Assembly: GCA_030407085.1 (NCBI GenBank) | Contig: CM059587.1 | Span: forward strand, 22,913,001 to 22,977,000 | DNA: 64,000 nt | Reading direction: 5' to 3' | Origin: Trichopria drosophilae | Lineage: Eukaryota; Arthropoda; Insecta; Hymenoptera; Diapriidae | Shown: positions 35,557 through 45,742 of the stretch, one piece after another | How positions within the stretch are numbered: the first letter of the stretch is position 1 | Layout: the number at the start of each line of letters is the position of its first letter | The notes under the pieces: generated by a model | What the model saw: the letters and a program-made list of their open reading frames with translations, nothing else | Database searches by the model: none | What the model was told of the DNA's origin: nothing | Translations under genes and position numbers: made by a program

Positions 35557-36351
35557 GAGAAGTATGGGAATTTTAAACGAGGATGGAGTGAATGAAAAAG
35601 TTGATGGATCATTACTGCAAAGGACGCATGAATCAACCGTAATAAAACCTGCTGCGCTATTAAAGAAAATAATAAAAATATTAGAAAAAAAACGAAATAT
35701 AAACTCATTGATGAATGTTTAGTGACGTATTATCGAGTATGTGTGTGTTCAGTCTAAGAAATATAATTTTTTTACGTTTTAATAATGTCTTTAGTTCTAT
35801 GCGCATTTTTAATTAGTTTTCACTTTCTTCTGAGGGATGAGCGAATCTCACTGCACTTTCATAAAAAATGTATAGGAGAGTCTTTCATTTTAAACTTTGC
35901 AATATTCAAAGAAGGTGATCTGATTAAGTCCAAACGAAGCCAAAATTAATATTTACTTGTAAGTGTTATATGCAATTCGTTTACAGCAACTTTTGTTATT
36001 GAAATAAAAATGACGTTAAAGTATTAAATGAAATATCTGCAGATTAAAAACGATATCAACAATTTTGTGCGAAATCTTCCAGACTGAGTAATATCTAAAA
36101 ATGTTTATACTAAGTCTTTATAATTGACGTTGTCAATAATCGATTTAGAAGTTTCAATTTTACAAGCAATAAATCGGTAATGAAACAAATTATTTCTGAC
36201 CCATCGCAACGCCAATGACAGCCACCAACATGACGAAGATCAGGCCAGTTATAACGAGAATGATCCAACTGTGACATCCAAAGATTCTTGTCTGCTTCAC
36301 GAATGTCAGTTGTTTTGGATAATTTGGAAATTTGCACCTATCGACCGTCAT
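29414..36351 (-). CDS. putative small type II membrane glycoprotein, two exons
   Basis: The proposed exons are 36351-36201 and 29607-29414. The first encodes a basic cytoplasmic tail (MTVDRCKFPNYPKQLTFVKQ) and one membrane helix (WIILVITGLIFVMLVAVIGV), ending GVAM plus one base at a GT donor. The second follows a TGATTTCAG acceptor and restores phase exactly. It reads VPMGGADDDDDIIYPVGSLV and then carries three N-glycosylation sequons (NNT, NAT, NFT) before TAA. Seen together: short tail, single helix, acidic and glycosylated outer segment, about 115 residues. The 6.6 kb intron holds a 4.1 kb DNA transposon. The first exon resembles the one at 26615-26798 in sequence and phase. I do not recognise the family; an upstream exon or another 3' end is possible. 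Confidence 0.38.
29618..31379. other. no gene recognised (within the proposed intron)
   Basis: AT-rich. A purine-rich part near 30960-31130 has coding-like open frames on the plus strand but no motif I can name. Minus-strand ORFs here look fortuitous. Confidence 0.3.
31380..32280. repeat. left inverted arm with internal duplication
   Basis: The phrase TTCAAAATGGCG(T/C)CCC followed by CCGAAATAGACGAAAA occurs at about 31506-31548 and 31957-31997. GTGTATTACTTTTTTTCGAA occurs at about 31652 and 32092. The duplication period is about 450 bp. The counterpart in the right arm (35085-35478) is present once, in inverted orientation. Confidence 0.6.
32521..34422 (-). CDS. putative transposase, 633 aa, uncharacterised insect family
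   Basis: The start is the ATG giving MADDQNVH at 34422. The N-terminal part has Cys pairs (RICWECRRFKDPRL) and a helix-turn-helix-like segment (SARKIAREYNCSRQKAS, about residues 142-157). The middle has VKIGFSKFAQLRPKQCI and a Cys-rich stretch (THCVCVCTIHQNCK). The C-terminal part has three conserved-looking acidic boxes: LDFSENY (about Asp410), FSDGAKQHFKNKY (about Asp492) and HGKNACDGIGATFKREAR (about Asp533, with Glu541). Their spacing and order suggest an RNase H-like DDE/D core; that assignment is inference. Proteins with the FSDGA..., HGK..CDG.G and KIGFSKFA boxes recur as uncharacterised, multi-copy predictions in insect genomes. The surrounding inverted repeats support a transposase. 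No stop or frameshift interrupts it. Confidence 0.72.
   Translation of the reverse strand: MADDQNVHSYRCCNPYNRESHKGKDLRPFSKKLREKFRGLSTKVRICWECRRFKDPRLNENSREENFDNLMDVTEDGNEDPTDYDSDVSCASTVTIEDTMCSQREIEFKEMVNGLKEKFSSLISNNPEQLRILTILPSSWSARKIAREYNCSRQKASNTKALKEAQGVLPSTTAKQGKTMAKETVELVTEFYESDRNGKLMPGMKDVISVKINGERHLKQKRHLYSDLRGFYNTFKESYPDVKIGFSKFAQLRPKQCILPGSSGTHCVCVCTIHQNCKLMLEAIRSQTSIETSKKPVITYKDCLLQMMCEEPTTACYLDECTKCPGSVELSEILLQLLERNSITHVNFSTWTSTDRSTLNTLLPSEEFVEDLLHRLKVLKPHSFISKHQSEYFQNCKKNLSDGEVLVTLDFSENYKYVAQEAVQAFHYNNDQCTVFTVVYYYKVGNDIRHRSLVFLSDSTQHDTAAVYHIQTLLIPELKKCVDVKKIIYFSDGAKQHFKNKYAVSNLIQHEADFGIPAEWHYHATAHGKNACDGIGATFKREARRASLIAKSTDAILTPSALYNWALKKFTSLFVFFYSKADHEKMKRKLRPRLDKALAVPQIQKQHSITFLNGQTLFLRRYSAADEFVTFSI
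35085..35478. repeat. right inverted arm of the 4.1 kb transposon
   Basis: This is the reverse complement of about 31380-31770, including the terminal 20 bp and the subterminal phrase GGGTCGGGACGCCATTTTGA. Identity appears highest in the outer 150 bp. Confidence 0.65.
35479..35551. repeat. (TA)n microsatellite, about 73 bp
   Basis: An uninterrupted AT run directly abuts the transposon's right end. A shorter TA run (about 31360-31379) abuts the left end, so the transposon split or expanded one tract. Confidence 0.9.
35552..36200. other. no gene recognised; coding-like remnant at 35552-35722
   Basis: A frame starting with ATG at about 35564 reads MGILNEDGVNEKVDGSLLQR and continues as a charged, helix-like peptide to TAA at 35722. 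It has no partner exon or motif, and might be a decayed gene. Confidence 0.2.
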
Positions 36352-36372
36352 TTTCAAAAACTTCACGACCAA

Positions 36373-38480
36373 AAAAAGAACTTTTGGAATTTATCAAAAC
36401 ATAATGGAGATGTTCGATTGCGCGATTACATTGCAACTGTCGAAATATCGCCGAATATCTTATCATGATAGACTTCATTCGATAACGCTTTGTCTCTGTA
36501 TAATTTCTTAATAATCTTAATAGGGTAAAAAAAAAACGATGTCGAAGATTTCAATTCAAAGATTGAGGTCAATAACAACATTTGGTATACTTTTGCACTT
36601 TTATTGGCAGACTCAGAATGATTTTATATGACTTGTTTCAATTACATTTTGTAATGACAGTGGCATTGGAAAACTATTTCTTTGATTAAATGTGTTAGGA
36701 TTCTTAATAAATGTTAACAGCAGAAATGACAAGATTTTAATAAATTCTTTCATTTTGGTGTCTTTAAATATAGTTCATTACTAAATAAAATACAGTAATG
36801 ATAAAAAATTATTTTGAAATTTGCAACATTTCAGAAGAAAACTTGTATTACACCTAACCTAACAGTACCTAACTTAAAATAATGGATACATTTTGAAAAA
36901 AAAATATACTAAAGTATATTTATCGGACTCTTTATAAAAAACCTACATATTGATTTTGCTAAGTAGAATGCAACCGTAGTAAAATATAGTACATTATATG
37001 TATAATTAATTAAAAACGTACCAACAGATATCTTCTATATGTTATATTTTTGAGTGGATTTTGCGAAACCCTTCAACATCTCATCAGTAATAAAGCAAAC
37101 TTATGAAAGACTTTGGACACTAGCCGATATTATTGTAGCTAAAACGGGTAGTTTTCAACCAAAGAAAAATGTTGTCAACAAATATTTAAGAAACGAATCA
37201 GTTTTAACGAAAATATATTATTTTAAATCAAGAATATCTTAAATATAAGCTAAAATACATCAATTTAAGAAATAAATTTGTAATTATGTGTTGATTATAG
37301 TAATCAAGAAATAGTAGTAATGAAATAATAGTAACTAATGACTTCTTCATTAGTTTCTGAATTTCAAACTTTAAAATGATTGAACCAACTAATAAATATT
37401 TATATGAATTAAGAAAATATCTTAATTGTTTAGAGACTAACATCTTGTCGCGATGAACTTACTGAACCGAGAAAAGTTTATTACTTAAAACATTAATTAA
37501 TAACGACTGAAAAATGTATACTATACTCAGTATTAAGACCTCCATAAAAAATACCTATATTTATAAATATATATGTAAATAAATGGAAAATATACAGGTT
37601 TTATCAATAGTCTGGTTCAAAAAAGTCAACGAACAATATCTTGAATTCGTGAAATACTCTTATGAGGAAACAAAATTAATTCTATTTATCAAGTACTTCA
37701 AAAAAATAAGAAAATAGTTTTCAAATGTTACTATTCGAGACCTTCAGCAAGCATAATAAAAAAGAGAGGCAGACATATGTCATTTTACTGTGAAACTCAT
37801 TGAGAATTTGTTTAAAACCATAAAAAATGAATTTGTAATAAATATGGCTTTTGAAAGACCACAAATTCTTCGACAAAATAAAATACATTTACTTTATTTC
37901 TTATGACTTATTATTTACTGTTTTCTGTGTGTTTCAAAACCTTAAGGTTTATTATAACGTGTTATTAATTACTCGATTAAGATTCTTTATGTACTCTATA
38001 GTATTGTATGACTGTTTTCTTTTGGTCGACCGTATACAGTTACATCGATATAGATGGAAAATATTATTGCGAGGTTACACGCAAAGCTAATAAAGAGTAG
38101 TGATATGTCCTGCTTCCCTACGGCTCATAAGGTATTATGTTCAATGGTTCATAATTCATTTTATAGATACAATCAGATTGGCTCTTGAGTTAAGTACCTA
38201 GTGAAGAAATATGATTATGGAGGTTTACGAAATTGTGTTACAATCTAACGCGTTAACCACCTAAAAGTAGCCCGAACTTAATTTTCTATAGTTGGCCTTG
38301 AACGTATATGTACTCGGAGAAATATTGTTATAACAGCTATTTAGGGTATCAATTACGCTATTTAAATACGGGTTAACAAATTAACTTTACAGTACAGTAT
38401 ATAAATTAACTATTAACTGATTTGCTGTTTTTACCACTTTTTCTTAGAACAACTACTTATATTATTTGCAAATAACAAAA
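36373..38480. other. gene-poor AT-rich stretch
   Basis: I find no exon, RNA or transposon terminus here that I can support. Confidence 0.35.
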
Positions 38481-38489
38481 TAAATAGCA

Positions 38490-39190
38490 CATATATTTAA
38501 CATCCCCCATACAGCACATACTTCTTAAAATGGTCCCCTTGAGCTCAGTCCAAAAATATCTCCAAAAAGACCTCCTGAAGAGGTCTGAATTATGATAATC
38601 TGTGAAACGAACTCTTAAAGATGTTTTACTTAGAACTTAAAATTGTAATCTCGACGAGGTCTTATGTATGAGGTTTTAAATCTACCTATGTTTCTTCCAG
38701 AGACACTAGGTGGCTATTGAATCCAAAAATGAGATCGCATGATATTTACACCACATGCAGACCGATAGATTATAAGCTACAATGACAAAATACTGCTTTT
38801 ACGATATTTAGCAAATGTTACTGCAATTCTGTACTATTATTGTACGATCCCATTCTATTGAATGTAATCACCATCCAATATATCACTAAACAAACGGTAA
38901 AAAGGAACTAAAAATTATATAATCTAATAATTAAGTTACAAAAATAAAATCTTTAATTTTCAGAAATTTGATTTTCATTTATATTATTTATTTTATATGT
39001 CAAAGCTCTCAAATAAGACCTCTTTTCTGAGACCTCATATTTGAGAGGTTTTGTAGAGCTCTCAAACTTGACGCATAAGTATTCTTAAAGATCACTTTAA
39101 GAGCTCTTTTGATAAATATTTAAGACATCGTACAATTTTTAAGACTTCTTAAAGAGCGCTTCAAGATGTCTTTTGGTTGTTTGGGCAGTT
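38490..39190. repeat. region of scattered inverted GAGGTCTTA/TAAGACCTC motifs
   Basis: Variants of AAGACCTC, GAGGTCTTA, GAGCTCTTAAAG and AGATGTCTT recur on both strands through 38550-39170 (for example near 38568, 38580, 38655, 39015, 39030, 39100 and 39155). Each is partly palindromic. The edges (CCCCCATACAGCACATACTT near 38504 and AAGATGTCTTTTGG near 39162) may be decayed element ends, but no target duplication is clear. Confidence 0.35.
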
Positions 39191-41575
39191 ATAATATATG
39201 TATTATTATATTCTACATCACTACAACTTTACAATGATGATAGAAAATCAATTTCTGAAACTCATACGTGAGTAACAATGAGTATAAAGGCTAATAGAAA
39301 ATTTCTCTTTGTAATGTTGTCATTGAAAACTATTAACATTTAGCACTTTTGGTAGTTTTAAGTAAAGTAAACTACAATGCAAACCTTGTAGACAGTGCCA
39401 ACTACTCTGTATTTTTTACTGTATATAGAATGGATTTGATATTAAAACAATTAATGATTGCATCTATGAAAATTAAGAAAACGTTTAGGTTAGAACTTCA
39501 ATAGTTGGTTTATTTATAATTACAAAGAAAAATTTAAAGCAGGACAATCTTAAATTTTACTTTACGAGTACGTGCATCAGGACTCAAATATGCAAGCTAT
39601 TAAAATTCATTCTACACCAATGTGTAATATTCTTCACTGTAAAAATGTTTAAGGTAAACTTCCGAACAAGTAACTGAAGTTTTACCATTACTGAAAATGT
39701 TGATGCATTTTATAATTTTCAGAGAGCTTTGCTAAATCTTTCAAGTATATATTACACTTGTATTCTTATAATTTCGAAACATAGAAAATATACAATAATT
39801 TTTTTTATATTGCATTGACTTTCTCATTATTATATTTATCATTAATAAAAAATATACAAAATCTGTGTACGTTTGTGAATTCGTTAATTATTGCGGTTGG
39901 TTAGTAGAGAACTGAAATTCAGATTTGAGATTAATTGATCTGTGAATTGAAAGAGACTGCAACTGAAATTTAAGATACAATTTAAAAATTTGTAGTCATA
40001 TAAACTAATAATTTTGTATCGCTTTAGAAATTTCAGAGATTTTTGGTAAACTTTACATACGAGTTCTTATTTTTCCTATACAAATTTCGATACATTATAA
40101 CTAAAAAATATCGTAATTTTGCGAACATTCTTTGTACAGCGTTCCTTTATTCTCCAGCTGAGAATTATACTCCATAATGTAGTTTTTTCAAGGACTAAAA
40201 AATAATTTTAAACGTTTTCCAGTCAATGTATGTTGCACATTTACCCAAATACTGCAAATAGAACATTATCAGTATTATTTCGAACCCGCCCATTATGCCA
40301 TCAATAATATATAATCTAGAAGAAGAACGTCATTTGGAATTTAATTTGAAGTATGTAAATATATAAATGTTGAGTTATGTATATTTCAATAATAGAATGA
40401 TGGAGAACTAATTATCTATCGAGTCATTAGTGTCCAATGTTTTATCACACTTTATACAATTACTTCAGAAGTTATAGAAAAAATCGATGTATGATAATTA
40501 AAAGTATATATAGATTACCAATTAAGTGTTCAGTCATTCAGTGTGCAGACGAAACATGAGTGCATATCGCAGCACATCTCGATCTTTCACGGAGAATGGT
40601 AGAATGAATGATGCCGGTTGATTTGTCTCATCCATTTTTATCTAATCATTTACTATTGATTAGATATGAAAAATCAACGTAGGTGTCGACAATTAAAAAA
40701 TTACTATAATTGCCAGTATTTAAATCACACTGAAAGAAATTATTTACTAATAGTTAATGTAAGCTAATTTCAAAACTCTTACGTTCACTGTAAAGTTATA
40801 ACAGTAACTGCACTGAAATAAGTATTCGGTTCTTTCAACTAAATGCATTTAGTTGGCTTTTTTGGAAAATGTTCGTTTAAGAATACCAAATTATGGTAAC
40901 AGTCACGAGTGTTGGTCTATTAATGTTAATAAGTTGTAACTACATGAGATAGTTGATGTTAACGAATGAAACGTTTGTCATTACAGCTTAAGATGTAAAT
41001 AGTATTGTCTTGGAAAGTTTATATTATTGAAAATTTATATTTGTTACTATTTATTGCACCTTTTGTTATATGAACCATAAGACTGTTACCGGAACTCGAT
41101 ATTTGGTAATAATTACCAAATGGTTTGTTAAACGCGAAAAATGCATCTGCGCATGCGTAATCGATTTTCGCAATGTGAGTCCGTTTTGTGGTATTATTTT
41201 TATGAACAAATTGGTACAGAATACAGAATTAATAAAATGTGTTGATCGATACTAAATATTGGCAGAATTGCTTATCTGTAATGATTTTCAATACTCTTTG
41301 TATATTTGAAAACTATTTTTAACCAAATGTTATTAAATGATACCTTAAATCGTTGAGTAGCTTATTTCAAATTACATGAAATTAAATAATATTTTTATAC
41401 GCAGTTATCAAGTTTTGAAATATACACAAAGTTAATAACTGCATGCAACTATAACGCGAGTCCAATAATGTAATCAACAAAACTTATTTCTTGTCAATAT
41501 ACATATAGGCAATAAATCAGTTATAAACTTAAAGGGGAAGCATTGAATGCATACAGAATGTTATTAAATTTTAAT
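39191..41575. other. gene-poor AT-rich stretch
   Basis: I see nothing I can support; short ORFs appear fortuitous. Confidence 0.35.
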
Positions 41576-43100
41576 TATATTATTATTATTTATTTATTTT
41601 GGCATAGGGATATCCCCTTGAGCCAACCAAACATAAGATGATACATAGTTCTTACATAATAAATCTAAAAATATATGTGCAATATGTGCAGCAAGAATTA
41701 ATTATACTAGCATCTTATATATAATACTCATCAACCGCACAAAAAAAAAACATAAACGCATAAATTAAATTCTATATAATATAATAAGTTATAAAATTTA
41801 GACTTAAACCTAGGAAGCGAAGAACACATTTGTAGGTCACTCGGCAACGCATTCCACAGATTTGTTGAAATAATTAGGAATGATTTGTCATACGATGCAT
41901 GCGTGTGCTGGGGTAACCTTAATACTTTGGTACCAACCCGTAAACGTCTATCAGTTATGCTCTCACGCCAGATATAGCTAGCGTAAAGATACTTTGGTGA
42001 TTTATTTGATATAATACTAAATGTTAATACTCCAATAAAATACCATCTACGATTTTCAGCTGTGAGCCAATTTAATTTAGTATAGTACCTAGAAATGTGT
42101 TCACCCTTGCGTAAATTAAAAATAAAACGTACACCTGCATTTAAGAGTCTATCTAGTTTGATTTTTAACATCGCGTTAACATTATTATAAACTACACAAC
42201 AATAATCCAAATGAGGCACTAATAATGAAATGACAAGCTGTTTACGCAGATTGAAAGGTAACGAACTACCATTTACTCTTAGTTGACGTAAAGTTGAATA
42301 TATATTCGACCATATTTTGGTAACATGGGTATTCCAAGATAATGTATTATCAATGTATAGACCCAAATTGCGCACATTTTTCGACCACTGCACAGGCGAA
42401 CCCCTAAGCTTTATTGGTTGCAGATTATCAAGATCAATTGAATTGATATAATAGGGGCTACCAAGTATCATTGCTTGCGTTTTGTTTACATTAATTACTA
42501 TTTTGTTATCTACAGCCCATTGGCTGAACCGTTCAGCGTCATCATTGATGCGATCAATCGCGTTATCTATTTCATGCGGAAAGCATCTCAGAAAAATTTG
42601 AGTGTCGTCCGCATAAATCATGTATTGCGAGTCTTTAAATACACCAGGAACGTCATTAATGAACACCGAAAAGAGGAGAGGACCGAGAACTGATCCTTGC
42701 GGCACTCCCGTATTAACAGTCATCCAAGATGATAGCGAGTGATTAGTGTTATCAACAACCGCTTGAGATCGATTGGTTAGGTAAGATTCAAACCAGGCAA
42801 TTGCTGCATTTGAAAAATCAGCCTCTTTTAGTTTTAGCAATAGTAGAGAATGATCAACCACATCAAATGCCTTGCTAAAGTCAAATAAAATGGAAATAAC
42901 TATCATGCTTTTGTCAATAGCCTGCCTAACAAATTCTGAGACACTCAGTAATGCTGTTTGAGTACTGAAGCCTTTTCTAAAACCTGACTGATAAGGATCA
43001 AACCACTTTTTCTCATTTAACAACTCCACCACTTGATCAAAAACGAGTCTTTCCAGAATTTTTGTAGGTGTGCAAACAATTGCAACAAGCCTATATGAAT
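41576..43100 (-). mobile_element. 5'-truncated LINE (Jockey/CR1-like)
   Basis: The minus strand carries the reverse transcriptase and C-terminal part of ORF2 followed by a short 3' UTR. The 3' end is GGATATCCCTATGCC and an AAATAAATAAATAATAATAAT-type tail (about 41577-41605). Recognisable protein begins only at the start of the polymerase domain (about 43100), so the endonuclease and ORF1 are missing, as in typical incomplete reverse transcription. Confidence 0.8.
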
Positions 43101-43212
43101 GGAGTTTACGCTGATTAGTTTTGTGTATGTACCTTGAATGTTCATTAGTATTTAATACCTTATCCTTAATATGTGTGTGTTTTTTTTTAATTTTACTATA
43201 TATCAATACCAA
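41731..43212 (-). CDS. LINE reverse transcriptase fragment
   Basis: The frame is open for 493 codons. Homology starts near SYRLVAIVCTPTKILERLVF, the first polymerase block of Jockey/CR1-type non-LTR reverse transcriptases. Then come LFDFSKAFDVVDHSLLL (first catalytic Asp), GVPQGSVLGPLLFSVFINDV, and YADDTQIF with the catalytic Asp pair. A DKLLNAGVRFIFNLR-like thumb/C-terminal region follows (seen as LDRLLNAGVRFIFNLR). The first 35 or so codons (MVLIYSKIKKKHTHIKDKVL) are low-complexity flank, not enzyme. The uninterrupted frame means the insertion is young, but without the endonuclease it is not autonomous. Confidence 0.85.
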   Translation of the reverse strand: MVLIYSKIKKKHTHIKDKVLNTNEHSRYIHKTNQRKLHSYRLVAIVCTPTKILERLVFDQVVELLNEKKWFDPYQSGFRKGFSTQTALLSVSEFVRQAIDKSMIVISILFDFSKAFDVVDHSLLLLKLKEADFSNAAIAWFESYLTNRSQAVVDNTNHSLSSWMTVNTGVPQGSVLGPLLFSVFINDVPGVFKDSQYMIYADDTQIFLRCFPHEIDNAIDRINDDAERFSQWAVDNKIVINVNKTQAMILGSPYYINSIDLDNLQPIKLRGSPVQWSKNVRNLGLYIDNTLSWNTHVTKIWSNIYSTLRQLRVNGSSLPFNLRKQLVISLLVPHLDYCCVVYNNVNAMLKIKLDRLLNAGVRFIFNLRKGEHISRYYTKLNWLTAENRRWYFIGVLTFSIISNKSPKYLYASYIWRESITDRRLRVGTKVLRLPQHTHASYDKSFLIISTNLWNALPSDLQMCSSLPRFKSKFYNLLYYIEFNLCVYVFFLCG

Positions 43213-43705
43213 ATAGTTATTGGATGGAAAAGTATAAGCAAATAAGTTGTTAATATGAAAGGTTAACTTAACCTCTAATCTGAGTTAAAGTAATGCAACA
43301 TTGAAAAACATTTATACATATTCAATTAACACGATTAACACATTTTATATTTCACATAACTGTCTTTTATTATTTAGAACCAGCCACTTTTAAGAAACAC
43401 TGTCTGATGCTGAATTAGCTATCACTGGGCTAGATTAAAGACTGGAATCTCATAAACACTCACAAAGAATTTTCAATTACGGGTTATAACCTACATTTGA
43501 TAAAATTTGTATACAAAACAATTAACTTGGAAACCTGATAAATCTACGAATATAGCCAAATATTGTATTAACATATAAGGCACATCATTGTATTGATGGT
43601 TAATTAAAACGAGTATCTGTATTCTACTCTAAATAAGCAGTAACAGATAGGATTTTTATTGTTGAACTATTAAATACTTATATAAAAATAAGAGTTCAAA
43701 CTTGT
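43213..43705. other. AT-rich spacer between the LINE and the inverted-repeat element
   Basis: I see no feature in it. Confidence 0.35.
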
Positions 43706-44421
43706 CTCATAAAAACCGCTTATTTTTCAATTTTGTTGCATCAAACAAGTTATTTTTATTTTCCTCATAAAAGCTCACCATTCTCTTACACTTGCATTTA
43801 TAATATATAACAATGGTGATGTTTATTGAAAAGTATTATTCAAATTATATCTATGAAACGCTTTGATACCTGCTTCAGATATGTAAATTTATGCAAATTA
43901 TGTATCTATTTACATACTTACATATACATATAACCAGTTAACCGAAAACATTATCCACCTTTGGTATGCGTAATCGGGCTAGTTTCATTGGTCTTGTATA
44001 AATATAATAAACAAAATTACAGAGGGTAAACGCATAAAACATGTACTTACGTGACAAAAAGTTAAATATTAAATAAAAACGAGATAATAGGAACTTACGA
44101 CGAGAAATTTATCTTATGGGTACAATGAAGTAAAAAATAGAGTAGGCTGGAATTTTTGTACGCGACTCAGTCTCAAACGAACTTCACACGGTAGCATCCT
44201 GATCAGTATATAATTGTTATATATTGCTGGTTCTTTCTCTAGTTGCGATAGCGCTGATATGTTGGCATACAAATTTGTTTCTTCGGTATTCATTCCTTAC
44301 ATGAAATAAAACACATCTTCCTCAAATACTAGCAATTGATATCCCAATAAGACGGATATGATTTTTTTTTGTTTAAATGAATAGTGTATTGAAAATTTCT
44401 GGACCTCCAAACAATAATGCT

Positions 44422-44434
44422 TATAAAGAGAGTA
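44422..44434 (+). repeat. target site duplication of the SINE (left copy)
   Basis: TATAAAGAGAGTA here is repeated exactly at 44910-44922. The paralogous locus at about 49515-49530 has it once, in reverse complement. Confidence 0.85.
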
Positions 44435-44909
44435 GTCGGCGTGATGGTCGTGCGGGCTAAGGCGTCAGTCTTAGTCCGCCCGAACTGAACGTCGCGAAGG
44501 TCCCGAGTTCGAATCCCCGTCCTGCAATTTTCTCTGCTTATGTCCAGTGTCGAATAACCGGGGAACCTTGCTGGGCGAAGGTACGAATTTGGGACCGCTG
44601 CCGACCCCCGTCGGCAGTTATCGGTACCGTCAGCGTCTTATCCGCGGTCGGTACGTCGTGGGTCTTATCTCGGATAAAGATGGGATAAGCCCCGCGTCGT
44701 ACTCGCTAAGGCACAGACCGCCGAATCTGCTGGTGGTACCGATATAGGGGTAGGGGGGACTGGCTCTGGGTGGGTGTTGTGTGTGCTTATAGTTTCTGTC
44801 TTGTAATGTCTGTCTCTGTCCTGTACCTCTCCACCCGAGAGCCGACCCGCAAATAGACATATTCGTCATTAACGCGGGGGAAAATTTCCTGTCCTTTGTC
44901 CTTTTGTCC
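44435..44909 (+). mobile_element. tRNA-derived SINE (475 bp), full length
   Basis: The head has a Pol III A-box-like TGGTCGTGCGG (about 44445) and a B box GAGTTCGAATCCCCG (about 44507-44521) at tRNA spacing. A GC-rich unrelated body (about 44530-44880) and a CCTTTGTCCTTTTGTCC tail follow. It is flanked by perfect 13-bp duplications (44422-44434 and 44910-44922). Comparison with the inverted paralogous segment at 49350-49730, which lacks exactly this insert, proves both ends. The body is far more GC-rich than the region, and ORFs in it are not genes. Confidence 0.85.
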
Positions 44910-45090
44910 TATAAAGAGAGTATGGAAAATGCTATTCAATCATTCCCATATAATATTGAATGGGTGCTCCCCAAGGCTTCAAAACTATAAGATAAGTTTA
45001 ACAGTCGAGTCATGTTCATGTTTGATGCATTTTCCTTTCACATGATAATTGTCATTAATTACACAGAGAAAACGATCGCATGTTTATATA

Positions 45091-45166
45091 ATAAAAAAAA
45101 GTAAGTTTCAAAAAACATGCGCTTATTTTCCAAGAACGGAAAATAAGCGCATGTTTTTTGAAACGT
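45091..45166. repeat. perfect 27-bp hairpin, with a third copy at 45768-45794
   Basis: The left arm 45105-45131 (GTTTCAAAAAACATGCGCTT...) is the exact reverse complement of 45138-45164, with a 6-base loop AAGAAC. The longer stretch 45091-45137 is also repeated inverted at 45763-45809, just outside the right arm of the large inverted repeat. Confidence 0.8.
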
Positions 45167-45742
45167 CGAAGAAACAAATTTTTTATGCCAACATATCAGC
45201 GCTATCGCAACTAGAGAAAGAACCAGCAATATATAACAATTATATACTGATCAGGATGCTACCGTGTGAAGTTCGTTTGAGACTGAGTCGCGTACAAAAA
45301 TTCCAGCCTATTCTATTTTTTACTTCATTGTACCCATAAGATAAATTTCTCGTCGTAAGTTCCTATTATCTCGTTTTTATTTAATATTTAACTTTTTGTC
45401 ACGTAAGTACATGTTTTATGCGTTTAGCCTCTGTAATTTTGTTTATTATATTTATACAAGGCCATTGAAACTAGCCCGATTACGCATACCAAAGGTGGAT
45501 AATGTTTTCGGTTAACTGGTTATATGTATATGTAAGTATGTAAATAGATACATAATTTGCATAAATTTACATATCTGAAGCAGGTATCAAAGCGTTTCAT
45601 AGATATAATTTGAATAATACTTTTCAATAAACATCACCATTGTTATATATTATAAATGCAAGTGTAAGAGAATGGTGAGCTTTTATGAGGAAAATAAAAA
45701 TAACTTGTTTGATGCAACAAAATTGAAAAATTTTTATGTAAG

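Larger units (their letters stand above)
43706..45742. repeat. large inverted-repeat element, copy 1 (arms about 580 bp)
   Basis: The arm at about 43706-44285 is the near-identical reverse complement of about 45167-45742 (for example GCGATAGCGCTGATATGTTG near 44245 versus CAACATATCAGCGCTATCGC near 45192). The central part (44286-45166) contains a SINE (44435-44909) and a perfect 27-bp hairpin. About 44187-45089, without the SINE, is also found inverted at 49350-49730 plus 51999-52049. No ORF of its own is visible. It could be a foldback element or an inverted duplication made by repair. Confidence 0.75.

Noticed and set aside
44547..44869. Small ORFs on both strands
   Set aside because: They lie inside the GC-rich SINE body.
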